NCBI RefSeq assembly: GCF_002551815.1
Contig: NZ_NVPR01000098.1
Coordinates: 1 to 51,691 of the forward strand
Direction of reading: 5' to 3'
Origin: Bacillus sp. AFS098217
GTDB taxonomy: Bacteria; Bacillota; Bacilli; Bacillales; Bacillaceae_G
DNA length: 51,691 bases
This document shows positions 31,262-42,290 of this stretch, one piece after another (position 1 is the stretch's first letter; each line of letters starts with the position of its first letter). The translations under genes and the position numbers were made by a program. The notes under the pieces were generated by a model. That model saw only the letters and a program-made list of their open reading frames with translations. It ran no database searches and was not told the DNA's origin.

Positions 31262-31370
31262 AAAACATGACCTTCACTCCCTTTTAAATGTGGTAGGAAG
31301 AGGCCCTGACCGTTTCTATGCACGGCCAGTTGCTCTCGTCCCCCCTAAAAAGAAAGGGGTTTTATGTCAT
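31262..31370 (+). repeat. Family-A dispersed repeat, copy 5 (left-truncated)
   Basis: Has AAACATGACCTTCACTCCC, then GGCCCTGACCGTTTCTATGC followed by ACGGCCAG, and TTGCTCTCGTCCCCCCTAAAA. It lacks the left third of the element and the TTCTCC...GTTTTAA block. It is a near neighbour of copy 6, from which it probably arose. Confidence 0.65.
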
Positions 31371-31498
31371 TCAACTTATGTATATAAGTTCAAGCAACTT
31401 CTTCAAATCTACCTCTTTCACATATTATTGGTAAAAAATACAAAAATTATTAATAAAAATGATTAGTAATCTTCACCCCACACTGATTACTAATCATT

Positions 31499-31657
31499 TT
31501 TCAACATAGAAGTCGCTGCTACGCAGAGTAAAACGTGACCTTCACTCCCTTTCTCCCTTTGTTTTAAACCTTGCATGTGGCAGAAAAAGGCCTTGACCAC
31601 TTCTACGCACGGCCAGTTGCTCTCGTCCTCTCCTAAAAAGAAAGGGTTTTATGTCAG
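31499..31657 (+). repeat. Family-A dispersed repeat, copy 6 (full length)
   Basis: Starts near AAGTCGCTGCTACGCAGAG, continues CTTTCTCCCTTTGTTTTAAA and GCATGTGGCAGAAAAAGGCC, then TTCTACGCACGGCCAG, and ends CCTCTCCTAAAAAGAAAGGG. Copies 5 and 6 take up about half of the 570-bp gap between the DUF368 gene and lutA, which contains no convincing gene. Confidence 0.7.
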
Positions 31658-31720
31658 TTTTTTCAATATATATAAACTGAACCAAGCAAGTTTTTCCGGA
31701 CAATTCATGCTAAACAAAAA

Positions 31721-31756
31721 AATAAGTGATTGAGGGCTATCCCTCAATCACTTATT
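31721..31756 (-). terminator. Terminator of the DUF368 gene
   Basis: A perfect 16-bp stem (AATAAGTGATTGAGGG with its complement) and 4-nt loop, followed by TTTTTTG on the minus strand. The gene's stop codon lies inside the stem. Confidence 0.9.
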
Positions 31757-32576
31757 TCTTACTAAAATATGATACAATCGCAAACCCTAATACAAACGTA
31801 ATAATAGAACTTACAATTGACATGCCACCGGACGGAATTCCAGGAAATACAACTACGATTGATCCAATCACAAGTCCGATAATCGCAGCGAATGTTGCGC
31901 TTTTAAAATGTGTTAATAAATAGCTAATTCCTTTACTACTTACAACAAATCCCATCATAACACCTGCACCAATTACTACAATTAACGGCAGATTTAATGT
32001 TGTTAAAGCATTAATTGCTGTTGGGTAGACACCAATAATTAATAAAATAAATGATCCACTAATCCCTGGAAGAAGCATAGCCATACTCGCCATCCATCCT
32101 GCAAAAAATAGACCAATTGTATTTAAAATTGTTAACGTCGTAATTGGGTCCGCCGCTTTATCCGGCTTAAATAATGCTGTTACAGCTACAAGTGCCGCTG
32201 CAACTATTAGTATCACAATATGTCCTGCTTTAAATGTTTCTTTTGCATTTGCTTCCCTCATTAACATTGGTAAAATACTTAAGATTAAACCAAGGAAGAA
32301 AAACTGTGTTGGCTCATAATGATTTGCCAGTAAATATTTAATCACATGACTTAATGTTAAAAATGCTGCCGCTATGCCAGCACCAAGCGGAATCAAAAAA
32401 CTCAAATGTTTTTTCCACTCACGACTAAAGAATCCACTAATCGCCGCAAGCAGCCTTTCATAAATCCCTAGTACAACAGCAATTGTGCCGCCGCTCACCC
32501 CAGGAATTAAATCACTAACCCCCATACAAAAACCTCGATATATATTACGCCATTCCATACCGAATAAACTCCTCAT
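31752..32576 (-). CDS. DUF368 membrane protein, undecaprenyl-phosphate translocase (PopT family)
   Basis: The 274-residue protein has about eight hydrophobic helices and two inverted-repeat signatures: FCMGVSDLIPGVSGGTIAVVLGIYERL near the N-terminus and AMLLPGISGSFILLIIGVY in the middle. DUF368 proteins were shown to recycle the lipid carrier undecaprenyl phosphate across the membrane for cell wall synthesis, in parallel with DedA-family proteins. The call is by family. It stands alone with its own terminator. Confidence 0.87.
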   Translation of the reverse strand: MRSLFGMEWRNIYRGFCMGVSDLIPGVSGGTIAVVLGIYERLLAAISGFFSREWKKHLSFLIPLGAGIAAAFLTLSHVIKYLLANHYEPTQFFFLGLILSILPMLMREANAKETFKAGHIVILIVAAALVAVTALFKPDKAADPITTLTILNTIGLFFAGWMASMAMLLPGISGSFILLIIGVYPTAINALTTLNLPLIVVIGAGVMMGFVVSSKGISYLLTHFKSATFAAIIGLVIGSIVVVFPGIPSGGMSIVSSIITFVLGFAIVSYFSKK

Positions 32577-32680
32577 TTCTTATTTTCATTTTTTTCCGTA
32601 AAGTCTAGTATATCAATGGGTAATCTTGTAATCCAAAGAATTTTTGACAAACATTTGACATTTAAGGTAAAAAATAAAAA

Positions 32681-32709
32681 AAGAAAGCTACGATTCATGT
32701 AGCTTTCTT
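32681..32709 (-). terminator. Terminator after trxB
   Basis: AAGAAAGCTAC pairs perfectly with GTAGCTTTCTT, followed by TTTTTATTTTTT on the minus strand. Confidence 0.9.
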
Positions 32710-32730
32710 CTCAAAAGGGAATCACATTCC

Positions 32731-33702
<972 letters not shown>

Positions 33703-33764
33703 TCATTCCTACCATAACTTACCCTCATTATACTGTTAGCATCTCTTTTTTCCCAATGATTTGC

Positions 33765-35276
33765 CTATGCGTGCGTACGCTTTACTGCTTTCACATATTT
33801 TCTTACAGTTGCTACAGATACATTATATATATTTCCAAGTTCGGCCTGTGTCATCTTATTTCTTTGTTCACCGCGTACAATATATTCAATTGCCGCCGAC
33901 CAGCCAAATACATTCGTAAAGACTGTTCCCGATGTATATAAACGTATGAAAGTGCAAAACCAAAAATGTAAGCACTCTTCAATCAATTCATCTTCTTTAT
34001 TTGTATAATTATATAAGGCATCCGCAATCCGAACACACTGTTCAAACGGCTGTAATTCGCCTGGAATACTCTTATGACTATTAAGTAAAAAGAAGTATTT
34101 CGCAAGCTGTGACACAATTGGAACACCATTTTTCGCTTGCGTTATATCAAAGAAAAACCCAATTTTCTCAGGTGTTGTTAATTCATTCATTAAATATAAA
34201 GCTAGCATTTGTTCTTCTAACGTTGCACTTTGCTGGAAAGATTTTCGCAGTTCTTCAAACAAAACATTTTGCCCTTCATCAGCTAAATTTAAAGCATTCC
34301 ACGGCTCTTTTCCCTTTTTATCAGGGTGCAATTCTACAACAGATTGCCACATCTTTTCCGCTGTATGGTGATCTTTTACCATATAAGCTGAGTATGCAAA
34401 CCAGTAATAGAAGCTAACATCTCCTTCATATCCTTGGCGTTTTAATAATCTTAACCACTTATAAGCATTTGCAAAGTGACCAATTGTCGCAAACGTTGTC
34501 CCTAGCTTTAAACGATGTTCAAACGACATCGGATATACGAATTCTAATTGTCCTGCTAAAAATTCTACTTGTTTATGTTCCCCAATTGAATATAGAAAAA
34601 TAAGCGCATTGCAAAGCGCGTGCATATTACCAGGGTTTTTCTCTAAAATCATCTCGGTTAGCTTGAGTGCCTGATCTACATTTCCTGATTGAAAATGCGC
34701 AATTGCTAAGTTATTATAGCCCGACCAAAATTCTGGATAATCTTTCGTCACAACTTCAAGCGTAGCAATCGCTTCCTCTAATTGTCCGTTACGAATATAA
34801 CGGTTTGCTTCCTCCTGCATGACAATTAGCTCATCTTCATCTTCAAGCTCTTCCGTATCCATCGATTCTTCTTCCATAATCTCAAGCAATTCTAGCGTAT
34901 CTTCCACGAATTCTTGTTCTGTCGCTACTTCTAAATACTGCTCGGCATACTTCTTTGCTTGCTGGAACAAACCAAGATATGCATAATTATTTGCGATAAA
35001 ATAATAGCACTGTTCAATATCAGGATTCGAACGAATCAGTTTCAAGAAAATCTGATTTGATTCTTGATACTCACCAACTTCCGATAATACCGTTGCTAAT
35101 TGACATAAAATAAACGGCTCTTTCTCGCTTTGTGTCGCTCTTCGAAAATATTTAATTGCATCTTGTAATTTATGACCCTGATAAGCTCTCATCCCTTTTT
35201 TATAAAAGAAATCTGCTAATTGATTAAAAGAGATAACTTGTCCGTTCTCCTTGTATATTCTTTGATTTTTCCCCAT
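33765..35276 (-). CDS. Tetratricopeptide-repeat protein with C-terminal helix-turn-helix (YvcD-like)
   Basis: A protein of about 503 residues. Repeated TPR helices occupy roughly 30-320, for example AIKYFRRATQSEKEPFILCQLA and EAIATLEVVTKDYPEFWSGYNNLA. An acidic run (MEEESMDTEELEDEDE) splits the TPR blocks. The end has a helix-turn-helix, KMTQAELGNIYNVSVATVRKYVKAV. I start at ATG 35274-35276 (MGKNQRIYK), which has CTGGAGG 6 nt upstream. It lies next to trxB, as YvcD does in Bacillus. Its partners are unknown; a scaffold role with DNA contact is only inference. Confidence 0.82.
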   Translation of the reverse strand: MGKNQRIYKENGQVISFNQLADFFYKKGMRAYQGHKLQDAIKYFRRATQSEKEPFILCQLATVLSEVGEYQESNQIFLKLIRSNPDIEQCYYFIANNYAYLGLFQQAKKYAEQYLEVATEQEFVEDTLELLEIMEEESMDTEELEDEDELIVMQEEANRYIRNGQLEEAIATLEVVTKDYPEFWSGYNNLAIAHFQSGNVDQALKLTEMILEKNPGNMHALCNALIFLYSIGEHKQVEFLAGQLEFVYPMSFEHRLKLGTTFATIGHFANAYKWLRLLKRQGYEGDVSFYYWFAYSAYMVKDHHTAEKMWQSVVELHPDKKGKEPWNALNLADEGQNVLFEELRKSFQQSATLEEQMLALYLMNELTTPEKIGFFFDITQAKNGVPIVSQLAKYFFLLNSHKSIPGELQPFEQCVRIADALYNYTNKEDELIEECLHFWFCTFIRLYTSGTVFTNVFGWSAAIEYIVRGEQRNKMTQAELGNIYNVSVATVRKYVKAVKRTHA

Positions 35277-35392
35277 ATATCCTCCAGTTTTTTGTTTTCT
35301 TCGCTCATACATTCTTCTATCTTTAAGTATAAACGATTCCGTAAAAAACAAAACAGTATATTATAATCAATTATTTCCTTTTTATTCATAAA

Positions 35393-35434
35393 AAGAGAAG
35401 GGAAATGTTACATTTTTAACATTGACCTTCTCTT
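35393..35434 (-). terminator. Terminator of the hprK-lgt-ppaX-acyltransferase unit
   Basis: AAGAGAAGG pairs with CCTTCTCTT, and inner AATGTTA/TGTAACATT arms extend the stem; TTTATG follows on the minus strand. The acyltransferase stop codon lies inside. Confidence 0.8.
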
Positions 35435-35928
35435 ACCGCCATTTCTTCTTTCGTATAAATGATACGCATCGGATTTCCACCTACAAATGCACCATTTGGT
35501 ACATCCTGGTGAACAAGTGTACCTGCTGAAACAATGGCACCGTCCCCTATCTTCACACCTGGTAAAACAGTGGAATTCGCTCCAATCATCACTTCATTCC
35601 CTATAATGACTTCTCCAAGACGGTATTCTTTAATTAAATATTCGTGAGCTAAAATTGTTGTATTATAGCCAATTACTGAATTTGTTCCAACCGTAATCTT
35701 TTCTGGAAACATAATATCTGGCATGGCCATAAGTGCAAATGATGTTTGCTTTCCTACTTTCATCCGTAAAAACGTGCGATACAACCAATTTTTCACAGTT
35801 AAAAATGGCGTATAGCGCGCAATTTGAATGACCATAAAATTTTTCATGACCTTCCAAAAGGATACCGTTTTATACACATTCCATAATGAATTTGCTCCTG
35901 AAACAGGGTAGCGCGTTGTTCGTCGCAC
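35416..35928 (-). CDS. yvoF: Left-handed beta-helix acyltransferase (YvoF type)
   Basis: The 170-residue protein has hexapeptide repeats in its second half (ITVGTNSVIGYNTTILAHEYL, VIIGNEVMIGANSTVLPGVKIGDGAIVSAGTLV, GAFVGGNPMR). They fold as a left-handed beta helix with the acetyl- or succinyl-CoA site between trimer subunits. The substrate is unknown. It ends the hprK-lgt-ppaX operon, the same order as in B. subtilis, which suggests an envelope function. Confidence 0.85.
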   Translation of the reverse strand: MRRTTRYPVSGANSLWNVYKTVSFWKVMKNFMVIQIARYTPFLTVKNWLYRTFLRMKVGKQTSFALMAMPDIMFPEKITVGTNSVIGYNTTILAHEYLIKEYRLGEVIIGNEVMIGANSTVLPGVKIGDGAIVSAGTLVHQDVPNGAFVGGNPMRIIYTKEEMAVREGQC

Positions 35929-35949
35929 TTTACTCTCTCCCCTTACCCG

Positions 35950-36588
35950 CTATTCAGATAAAATGGATAACAAATCACTCATTTTATCTAATACATAATC
36001 TGGCTTATACGATTCTAGATACTCTCTACCTTTAATCGTCCATGCCACTGCTGCTGTTTTCGTACCTGCGTTTTGTCCGCCTACAATATCATGATGATTA
36101 TCGCCAACCATTAACGTTTCTTCTGGCTTTGCATTTAGTAGCTTTAGCGCCTTTTGAATTGGTTCTGGATGTGGTTTAACATGCTCCACGTCACCAATTG
36201 TGACAACAACATCAAAAAAACCGTTTAACTTTGAAAGCTTTAAACCCATTTCTACCGTTTGTCTTACCTTCGTTGTAACAATCCCAATTTTGTACCCTTG
36301 CTTCTTTAATTCTTGAACTGTCTCATAAACCGTTTCATATTCTTCTACTAATTCATCATGATGCTCATGGTTAAACTGACGATAACACTGAATCATCTCT
36401 TCCACTTTACTCTCATCAATTGAACTGAATGTCTCTTGCAAAGATGGACCGATAAATGGCAATACATCTTCACGCTTATACTGATTTGGATAATATATAT
36501 TTAAGGTGTGTAAAAAAGAAGAAATAATAAGTTCATTTGTATTAATTAACGTCCCATCTAAATCAAACAGCACTGTATTTATTTTCAT
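35950..36588 (-). CDS. ppaX: Pyrophosphatase PpaX (HAD superfamily)
   Basis: The 212-residue hydrolase has the nucleophile motif [12 protein letters not shown] (Asp9, Asp11), motif II IVTTK, and the late motif [17 protein letters not shown]. PpaX removes the pyrophosphate made when HprK uses phosphate to dephosphorylate HPr(Ser-P), pulling that reaction forward. hprK is two genes upstream in the same operon. Confidence 0.93.
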   Translation of the reverse strand: MKINTVLFDLDGTLINTNELIISSFLHTLNIYYPNQYKREDVLPFIGPSLQETFSSIDESKVEEMIQCYRQFNHEHHDELVEEYETVYETVQELKKQGYKIGIVTTKVRQTVEMGLKLSKLNGFFDVVVTIGDVEHVKPHPEPIQKALKLLNAKPEETLMVGDNHHDIVGGQNAGTKTAAVAWTIKGREYLESYKPDYVLDKMSDLLSILSE

Positions 36589-36640
36589 TTTCCCTGGTCC
36601 CTTCCTGTCTATTCTTCAGTTGCCCAAATATGAAAGAAGC

Positions 36641-36660
36641 AGCATCTCATGTAAGATGCT
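36641..36660 (-). terminator. Weak hairpin after lgt
   Basis: AGCATCT and AGATGCT form a 7-bp stem, followed by GCTTCTTTC on the minus strand. The T-run is poor, so read-through into ppaX is expected. Confidence 0.35.
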
Positions 36661-36668
36661 ACTTTTCT

Positions 36669-37481
36669 CTACTTTTCTGCATATCTTTTATTAGCATATC
36701 CCATTTTACGTCTCACAATAATGAAAATGATAGACATGATAATAAGCCCGATGGACATCACTTGTGCAATACGAAGCGGCCCTAACATGAGGCTATCCGT
36801 ACGTAAACCCTCTACATAGAAGCGTCCAACCGAATACCAAATTAAATACGTAAAGAATAATTCACCACGGCGTAAATTTGCTTTGCGCAATAATAACAAT
36901 AGAATTACACCTGCAAAATCCCATAATGACTCGTATAAGAACGTTGGATGATAATAAACACCATCAATATACATTTGATTAATAATAAATTGCGGTAAAT
37001 GTAAACCTTCTAAAAACTGTCTTGTTACTTCACCGCCATGGGCCTCTTGGTTCATAAAGTTTCCCCAGCGTCCAATTGCTTGTCCAAGCAAAATACTTGG
37101 CGCCGCAATATCAGCTAACTTCCAGAAGGAAACTTTGCGTATTTTTGCAAAAATAATTCCCGTAATAACAGCCCCAATTAAAGCGCCATGAATCGCCAAA
37201 CCACCTTGACGAATATTAAAGATTTGAATCGGGTTTTGCCCATAATATTGCCACTCAAAAATAACGTAGTACGTTCTCGCGCAAATAATGGAAATTGGTA
37301 CTGCGAATAAAACAAGATCGATAAATGTATCTTTCGGAACACCTAATCGTTCCCCTTCGCGAGTAGCAAGCCAAAGTCCAAGCAACACACCTGTACCGAT
37401 AATAACCCCATACCAATAAACTGGGAACGGTCCAAGCTGAATTGCTATACGGTCTAACTGTGGTACAGACCCTAAAAGCAT
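36669..37481 (-). CDS. lgt: Prolipoprotein diacylglyceryl transferase
   Basis: The 270-residue enzyme with seven membrane helices transfers diacylglycerol from phosphatidylglycerol to the lipobox cysteine of prolipoproteins. The signature [18 protein letters not shown] (about 133-150) and GLAIHGA with the catalytic histidine near 98 are present. It acts on lipoproteins such as those at 19447 and 47950. It sits 23 nt downstream of hprK. Confidence 0.96.
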   Translation of the reverse strand: MLLGSVPQLDRIAIQLGPFPVYWYGVIIGTGVLLGLWLATREGERLGVPKDTFIDLVLFAVPISIICARTYYVIFEWQYYGQNPIQIFNIRQGGLAIHGALIGAVITGIIFAKIRKVSFWKLADIAAPSILLGQAIGRWGNFMNQEAHGGEVTRQFLEGLHLPQFIINQMYIDGVYYHPTFLYESLWDFAGVILLLLLRKANLRRGELFFTYLIWYSVGRFYVEGLRTDSLMLGPLRIAQVMSIGLIIMSIIFIIVRRKMGYANKRYAEK

Positions 37482-37504
37482 ATGTATGACCTCCCTCTCC
37501 TAAA

Positions 37505-38434
37505 TTACTCCTGATTACCTAGTTCAATCGCACTCATTAAGCGCTCTGAAAATTGCTGTGCAGCATTAACTCCCATGCGTTTTAATCGGAAGTTCATGGC
37601 TGCTACTTCAATAATAACAGCTAAGTTTCGACCAGGACGAACTGGAAGTGTAATCTTCGTAATTTCTGTATCTATAATTTTCATCTTCTCCTCATCAAGG
37701 CCTAGACGATCATAGTTTTTCTTTTGATCCCAAATCTCAAGATTAATTACAAGTGTAATGCGCTTGTGGTTTCGCACTGCTCCTGCACCAAATAGTGTCA
37801 TTACGTTAATGATACCTAAACCACGAATTTCTAGTAAATGCTCAATTAAGTCTGGCGAGCTTCCCACCAAAGTATCTTCATCTTCTTGACGAATTTCGAC
37901 GCTATCATCCGCAACTAATCGATGACCGCGTTTTACAAGCTCAAGTGCTGTTTCACTTTTCCCAACACCACTTTGACCTGTAATTAAAACACCAACACCG
38001 TAAATATCTACTAATACACCATGAACAGCAGTTGTTGGTGCTAACTTCCCTTCTAAATAGTTTGTTAAACGACTTGATAGTCTTGTCGTCGTTTGGGAAG
38101 AACGTAAAAGAGGTACACCAGATTCACGTGATGCTTGTAACAATTCCTCAGGTACATTTTGACTACGCGTTACAATAATACATGGCGTCTCTTCTGTACA
38201 AAGAACTTTCATTCTTTCTTGCTTTTGCTCATTTGTTAATGTATCAAAAAAAGTAAGCTCTGTTTTTCCAAGAAGCTGTACACGATCCGCTGGATAATAT
38301 GTGAAAAATCCTGCCATTTCAATCCCAGGTCGCGATAAATCACTCGTATCAATCGGACGGTGAATGCCTTCTTCACCACTTACTAATTCCAATTGAAACT
38401 GTTCAATTAAATCTTTTGTCCTTACTTTCGGCAT
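37505..38434 (-). CDS. hprK: HPr kinase/phosphorylase
   Basis: The 309-residue bifunctional enzyme phosphorylates HPr and Crh at Ser46 and reverses the reaction with phosphate. Walker A GQSGVGKS lies at 153-160 and the family signature [20 protein letters not shown] near 200-220. I start at ATG 38432-38434 (MPKVRTKDL) with GGAGG 7 nt upstream; a longer frame exists but has no ribosome site. It is the sensor of glycolytic intermediates for CcpA repression and heads the hprK-lgt-ppaX operon. Confidence 0.96.
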   Translation of the reverse strand: MPKVRTKDLIEQFQLELVSGEEGIHRPIDTSDLSRPGIEMAGFFTYYPADRVQLLGKTELTFFDTLTNEQKQERMKVLCTEETPCIIVTRSQNVPEELLQASRESGVPLLRSSQTTTRLSSRLTNYLEGKLAPTTAVHGVLVDIYGVGVLITGQSGVGKSETALELVKRGHRLVADDSVEIRQEDEDTLVGSSPDLIEHLLEIRGLGIINVMTLFGAGAVRNHKRITLVINLEIWDQKKNYDRLGLDEEKMKIIDTEITKITLPVRPGRNLAVIIEVAAMNFRLKRMGVNAAQQFSERLMSAIELGNQE

Positions 38435-38550
38435 ATGTAAACCTCCACTCCGCTGCGGGTTCAGTCTCATTTGATGTAAAACTCCATTCTAACCGATATT
38501 GTACCATTTTTTTCTGAAAACAAGAAATATCGTTTCTATTAAATAGAAAA

Positions 38551-38579
38551 AAACATTTCATGAGTCCCATGAAATGTTT
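38551..38579 (-). terminator. Terminator after the YvlD-like gene
   Basis: A perfect 12-bp stem (AAACATTTCATG with CATGAAATGTTT) is followed by TTTTTCTATTT on the minus strand. Confidence 0.88.
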
Positions 38580-38596
38580 TTCCTTTTGTCATTTTT

Positions 38597-38971
38597 CTAT
38601 TTCTTTTCAGATAACGGCTCAACAATTACTTTATCAATCAGCATATTTAAAATAGAAATACAAATTGCCGCAATAATTGCTACCCCAAATCCTGATATGT
38701 TGAAAGCATCACCTAATAATGAATCTGTCATTTCTAGCGTAATTGCATTAATCACAACTAGGAAGAAACCGAATGTTAAAACAGTAATTGGCAACGTAAT
38801 TAAAATTAATAAAGGTTTCACAAACACATTTAAAATCGATAAAATAATACTCGCAATAATTGCTGTTTGTATATTTTCTATGTAAAATGCGTCTGGTGCG
38901 ATTCCCTTTAGAAGACCGGATACAACAATTAACACAACGCTATTTACAAGAAGTGATAGAATCCATCTCAT
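38597..38971 (-). CDS. yvlD: Phage-holin-like four-helix membrane protein (YvlD type)
   Basis: The 124-residue protein has four hydrophobic helices. The family pattern includes SILNVFVKPLLILITLPITVLTFGFFLVVINAI in the middle and ILNMLIDKVI at the end. It is annotated as 'phage holin family' (PF04020) without lytic evidence. In B. subtilis yvlD is next to hprK and belongs to the SigW envelope-stress group, and the position here agrees. I start at ATG 38969-38971 because AAGGATG lies upstream. Function is unknown. Confidence 0.82.
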   Translation of the reverse strand: MRWILSLLVNSVVLIVVSGLLKGIAPDAFYIENIQTAIIASIILSILNVFVKPLLILITLPITVLTFGFFLVVINAITLEMTDSLLGDAFNISGFGVAIIAAICISILNMLIDKVIVEPLSEKK

Positions 38972-39059
38972 TTTCTTACACATCCTTTTGACATATATAC
39001 TTAATCATACGCTAATGGCTAGCAAACGCCAAGTAGCATGTAAATAAATTAAAAAACGA

Positions 39060-39209
39060 GAGAAAACTTTTCTTTTTTGGTAGGAAAAGAGCATCTGGCC
39101 ATGCTTAGAAGCAGTCAGGACCTTTTTTAGCCCCATGCCATGTAAAAACAAAATGAGAAAACGAGTGTAGATCACCTTTTGTTTTTCATAGCCGTGACTT
39201 ATATGGTAG
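39060..39209 (-). repeat. Family-A dispersed repeat, copy 7 (inverted)
   Basis: In minus orientation it shows AAGTCACGGCTATGAA, CGTTTTCTCATTTTGTTTTT, ACATGGCATGGGGCTAAAAA, GGTCCTGACTGCTTCTAAGC and a CTACCAAAAAAGAAAAG end. A 70-codon open frame over it (39005-39217) is an artefact of the repeat. Confidence 0.62.
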
Positions 39210-39292
39210 GAAACCAAAATAGAATTATATAAAAGCTTATTCCATCCCTCATATTTGTATACCTATCACTCTAAAGTAGTTTTCTTACAATC

Positions 39293-39417
39293 TTACCATT
39301 TTTCCCAGCTAAAATAAGAACCATACCATCCCGTTTCATGCGTTTGTACATAAGTCCAGTTAAACCCTTTGTCTACAACATACCAAAAATAAGGAAAGGA
39401 GCCAGCCAATTGGCTTA
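39293..39417 (-). pseudogene. Possible remnant of a small secreted or SH3-like protein gene
   Basis: One minus-strand frame downstream of uvrA encodes a tryptophan- and tyrosine-rich stretch containing WYVVDKGFNW and TGWYGSYFSWEKW before TAA. Such composition is unusual for chance AT-rich DNA. No start codon or ribosome site is visible, so I treat it as a degraded fragment at best. Confidence 0.25.
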
Positions 39418-39422
39418 GCTCC
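39398..39422 (-). terminator. Terminator after uvrA
   Basis: GGAGCTAAGCCAATTGGCTGGCTCC folds into a stem with two mismatched bases, followed by TTTCCTTATTTTT on the minus strand. It overlaps the uvrA stop codon. Confidence 0.65.
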
Positions 39423-42285
39423 CTACTTCAACCTCTTTCATCTTCTCTTTCATACGAGCTGTATCACGCTCTAAAATTTCTTTTAAATACTTCCCTGTAT
39501 ACGAACGCTCTTCTTTGACCACTTGCTCCGGTGTACCTGATGCAACAATCTGTCCACCTTTGTCTCCACCTTCTGGACCAAGGTCAACAATATAATCAGC
39601 TGTCTTAATCACATCTAAGTTATGCTCAATTACAAGCACTGTCTCACCACTTTCAACAAGGCGCTGTAATACTTCTAGAAGGCGTGCGATATCATGCGCA
39701 TGTAAACCTGTCGTCGGCTCATCTAAAATATATAACGTACGGCCTGTAGAACGGCGATGCAATTCAGATGCTAGTTTCACACGCTGCGCTTCACCGCCTG
39801 ATAGCGTAGTAGCCGGCTGACCTAATTTCATATAGCCAAGTCCTACATCTACGAGCGTCTGTAACTTCCGTTTAATTTTCGGGATGTTCGCAAAGAATTC
39901 TACTCCATCTTCAATCGTCATTCCTAATACTTCAGAAATGTTTTTATCTTTATATTTTACTTCTAGTGTTTCACGATTATAACGTTTACCATGACATACT
40001 TCACACGGAACATATACATCTGGTAAGAAATGCATTTCAATTTTAATAATCCCATCACCGCGGCACGCTTCACAACGTCCGCCTTTCACGTTAAAGCTAA
40101 AGCGTCCTTTTTGATATCCACGTACCTTCGCTTCATTTGTTCGAGCAAACACATCACGGATATCATCGAACACACCTGTGTATGTCGCTGGATTTGAACG
40201 CGGTGTACGTCCGATTGGTGATTGATCAATATCAATGACTTTATCTAAATGCTCAAGACCTTTAATTTGCTTATGAGCCCCTGGCTTACTCTTCGCCTTA
40301 TACAATTTCTGTGCTAACGATTTATATAAAACCTCATTCACCATCGTACTCTTTCCAGAACCAGACACACCTGTTACCGCTACAAATGTACCTAGCGGGA
40401 ATGACATTTTCGCATTTTTTAAGTTATTTTCTTTCGCACCAATAATTTCAACTTTACGGCCGTCCCCTTTTCGTCTTTCAAGTGGAACCGGAATAAACTT
40501 CTTACCGCTTAAATATTGGCCTGTTAATGATTTATCATCATTCATCACTTCATCTGGCGAGCCTGCTGATACAACTTGCCCACCATGAATCCCTGCGCCA
40601 GGACCAATATCAAGCAAGTAATCGGCAGCCATCATTGTATCTTCATCATGTTCAACAACAATGAGCGTATTCCCTAAGTCACGCATTTCCTGCAATGTAC
40701 GAATTAGACGGTCATTATCACGCTGATGTAACCCGATGGAAGGCTCGTCTAGAATATATAGTACGCCCGTAAGACGAGAGCCAATTTGTGTCGCCAAGCG
40801 AATGCGCTGTGCTTCACCACCAGATAACGTCCCTGCGGCACGGCTTAAAGTTAAATAATCAAGCCCTACGTTAATTAAGAAGCTTACACGCTCTTTAATT
40901 TCACGTAAAATTAAACGAGCAATTTTTTCTTGTTTTTCTGTTAGTTCAATGGTTGAGAAGAAATCATAAACCTCTTGAACTGAGTACTTCGTTACATCCG
41001 CAATTGTTTTCTCGCCAACAAAAACAGCTAAGCTTTCTGGCTTCAAGCGGCCACCCTTACATTTCGGACACGCTTGCTCCGCCATATACTTTTCCATCTG
41101 TTCACGAATATAATCAGAACTCGTCTCACGATAACGCCGTTCAATATTTGGAATAACCCCTTCAAATAAAATATCACTTTCTTTCACTTGACCAAAGTCA
41201 TTCACATAACGGAAATACACCTTTTCTTCTCCACTTCCGTACAGTACTTTATCAAATAAGTCTTTCGGAATATCTTTAACAGGCATATCCATATCGATTC
41301 CGTAATGATTACAAACAGATTGCAGTAATTGCGGATAATATTGTGAGCTTGTCGGTTCCCAAGGAGCAATCGCATGCTCATTTAATGATAAATCCCAGTT
41401 TGGAATCACAAGTTCTAAATCTACTTCTAGTTTCGAACCAAGCCCATCACAAGTCGGACATGCACCGAATGGACTATTGAAAGAGAACATACGTGGCTCT
41501 AACTCACCGATTGAAAAACCACAATGCGGACAAGCATGGTGCTCACTAAATAAAAGTTCTTCTTCTCCAATCACATCGATTAATACACGGCCTCCTCCAA
41601 GTTTCAATGCACTTTCAAGAGAATCTGCAAGACGGCTTGCAACCCCTTCTTTTACAACGATACGGTCAATTACGACTTCAATAGAATGCTTCTTATTTTT
41701 ATCTAATGTAATCTCTTCAGATACATCAAGCATTTCTCCATCGACACGAACACGGACATAACCTTGTTTCTTTATATCTTCTAATACTTTCACGTGCGTA
41801 CCTTTACGTCCTGACACAATCGGTGCTAACACTTGTAATTTCGTACGCTCTGGATATTCAAGTACACGATCTACCATTTGCTCTACAGTTTGCGATGTAA
41901 TTTCAACCCCATGATTCGGACAGATAGGTGTCCCAATTCGTGCAAATAATAGTCGTAAATAATCATAAATCTCCGTCACTGTCCCAACTGTCGAACGAGG
42001 GTTACGACTTGTCGTTTTTTGATCAATTGAAATCGCTGGAGACAGCCCTTCGATTGTATCCACATCTGGTTTATCCATTTGACCTAAGAACTGGCGCGCA
42101 TACGCGGATAAAGATTCCACGTATCTGCGCTGCCCTTCTGCATAAATCGTATCAAATGCTAATGATGATTTTCCCGAACCAGACAGACCTGTCACAACAA
42201 CGAGCTGATTTCTCGGAATGGTTACATCAATATTTTTTAAGTTATGCGCTCTCGCACCTTTTACAACGATAAAATCTTTGCTCAC
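39415..42285 (-). CDS. uvrA: Excinuclease ABC subunit A
   Basis: This protein of about 956 residues scans DNA for bulky lesions and loads UvrB. Two ABC ATPase modules have Walker A motifs [14 protein letters not shown] and [13 protein letters not shown] and signature motifs [12 protein letters not shown] and [12 protein letters not shown]. Zinc sites are in [11 protein letters not shown]...CPTCDG and CEACRGDG...CEVCHGKR. The likely start is GTG 42283-42285 ([16 protein letters not shown]). A GTG three codons upstream overlaps the uvrB stop codon. It is cotranscribed with uvrB. Confidence 0.97.
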   Translation of the reverse strand: MSKDFIVVKGARAHNLKNIDVTIPRNQLVVVTGLSGSGKSSLAFDTIYAEGQRRYVESLSAYARQFLGQMDKPDVDTIEGLSPAISIDQKTTSRNPRSTVGTVTEIYDYLRLLFARIGTPICPNHGVEITSQTVEQMVDRVLEYPERTKLQVLAPIVSGRKGTHVKVLEDIKKQGYVRVRVDGEMLDVSEEITLDKNKKHSIEVVIDRIVVKEGVASRLADSLESALKLGGGRVLIDVIGEEELLFSEHHACPHCGFSIGELEPRMFSFNSPFGACPTCDGLGSKLEVDLELVIPNWDLSLNEHAIAPWEPTSSQYYPQLLQSVCNHYGIDMDMPVKDIPKDLFDKVLYGSGEEKVYFRYVNDFGQVKESDILFEGVIPNIERRYRETSSDYIREQMEKYMAEQACPKCKGGRLKPESLAVFVGEKTIADVTKYSVQEVYDFFSTIELTEKQEKIARLILREIKERVSFLINVGLDYLTLSRAAGTLSGGEAQRIRLATQIGSRLTGVLYILDEPSIGLHQRDNDRLIRTLQEMRDLGNTLIVVEHDEDTMMAADYLLDIGPGAGIHGGQVVSAGSPDEVMNDDKSLTGQYLSGKKFIPVPLERRKGDGRKVEIIGAKENNLKNAKMSFPLGTFVAVTGVSGSGKSTMVNEVLYKSLAQKLYKAKSKPGAHKQIKGLEHLDKVIDIDQSPIGRTPRSNPATYTGVFDDIRDVFARTNEAKVRGYQKGRFSFNVKGGRCEACRGDGIIKIEMHFLPDVYVPCEVCHGKRYNRETLEVKYKDKNISEVLGMTIEDGVEFFANIPKIKRKLQTLVDVGLGYMKLGQPATTLSGGEAQRVKLASELHRRSTGRTLYILDEPTTGLHAHDIARLLEVLQRLVESGETVLVIEHNLDVIKTADYIVDLGPEGGDKGGQIVASGTPEQVVKEERSYTGKYLKEILERDTARMKEKMKEVEVGS

Positions 42286-42290
42286 TATCT

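Noticed and set aside
38597-38971. Phage holin
   Set aside because: The family name is historical; context with hprK and the four-helix pattern fit YvlD, not a lysis cassette.
39005-39217. 70-codon minus-strand frame
   Set aside because: It lies over an inverted family-A repeat. The same repeat elsewhere is not open in this frame.
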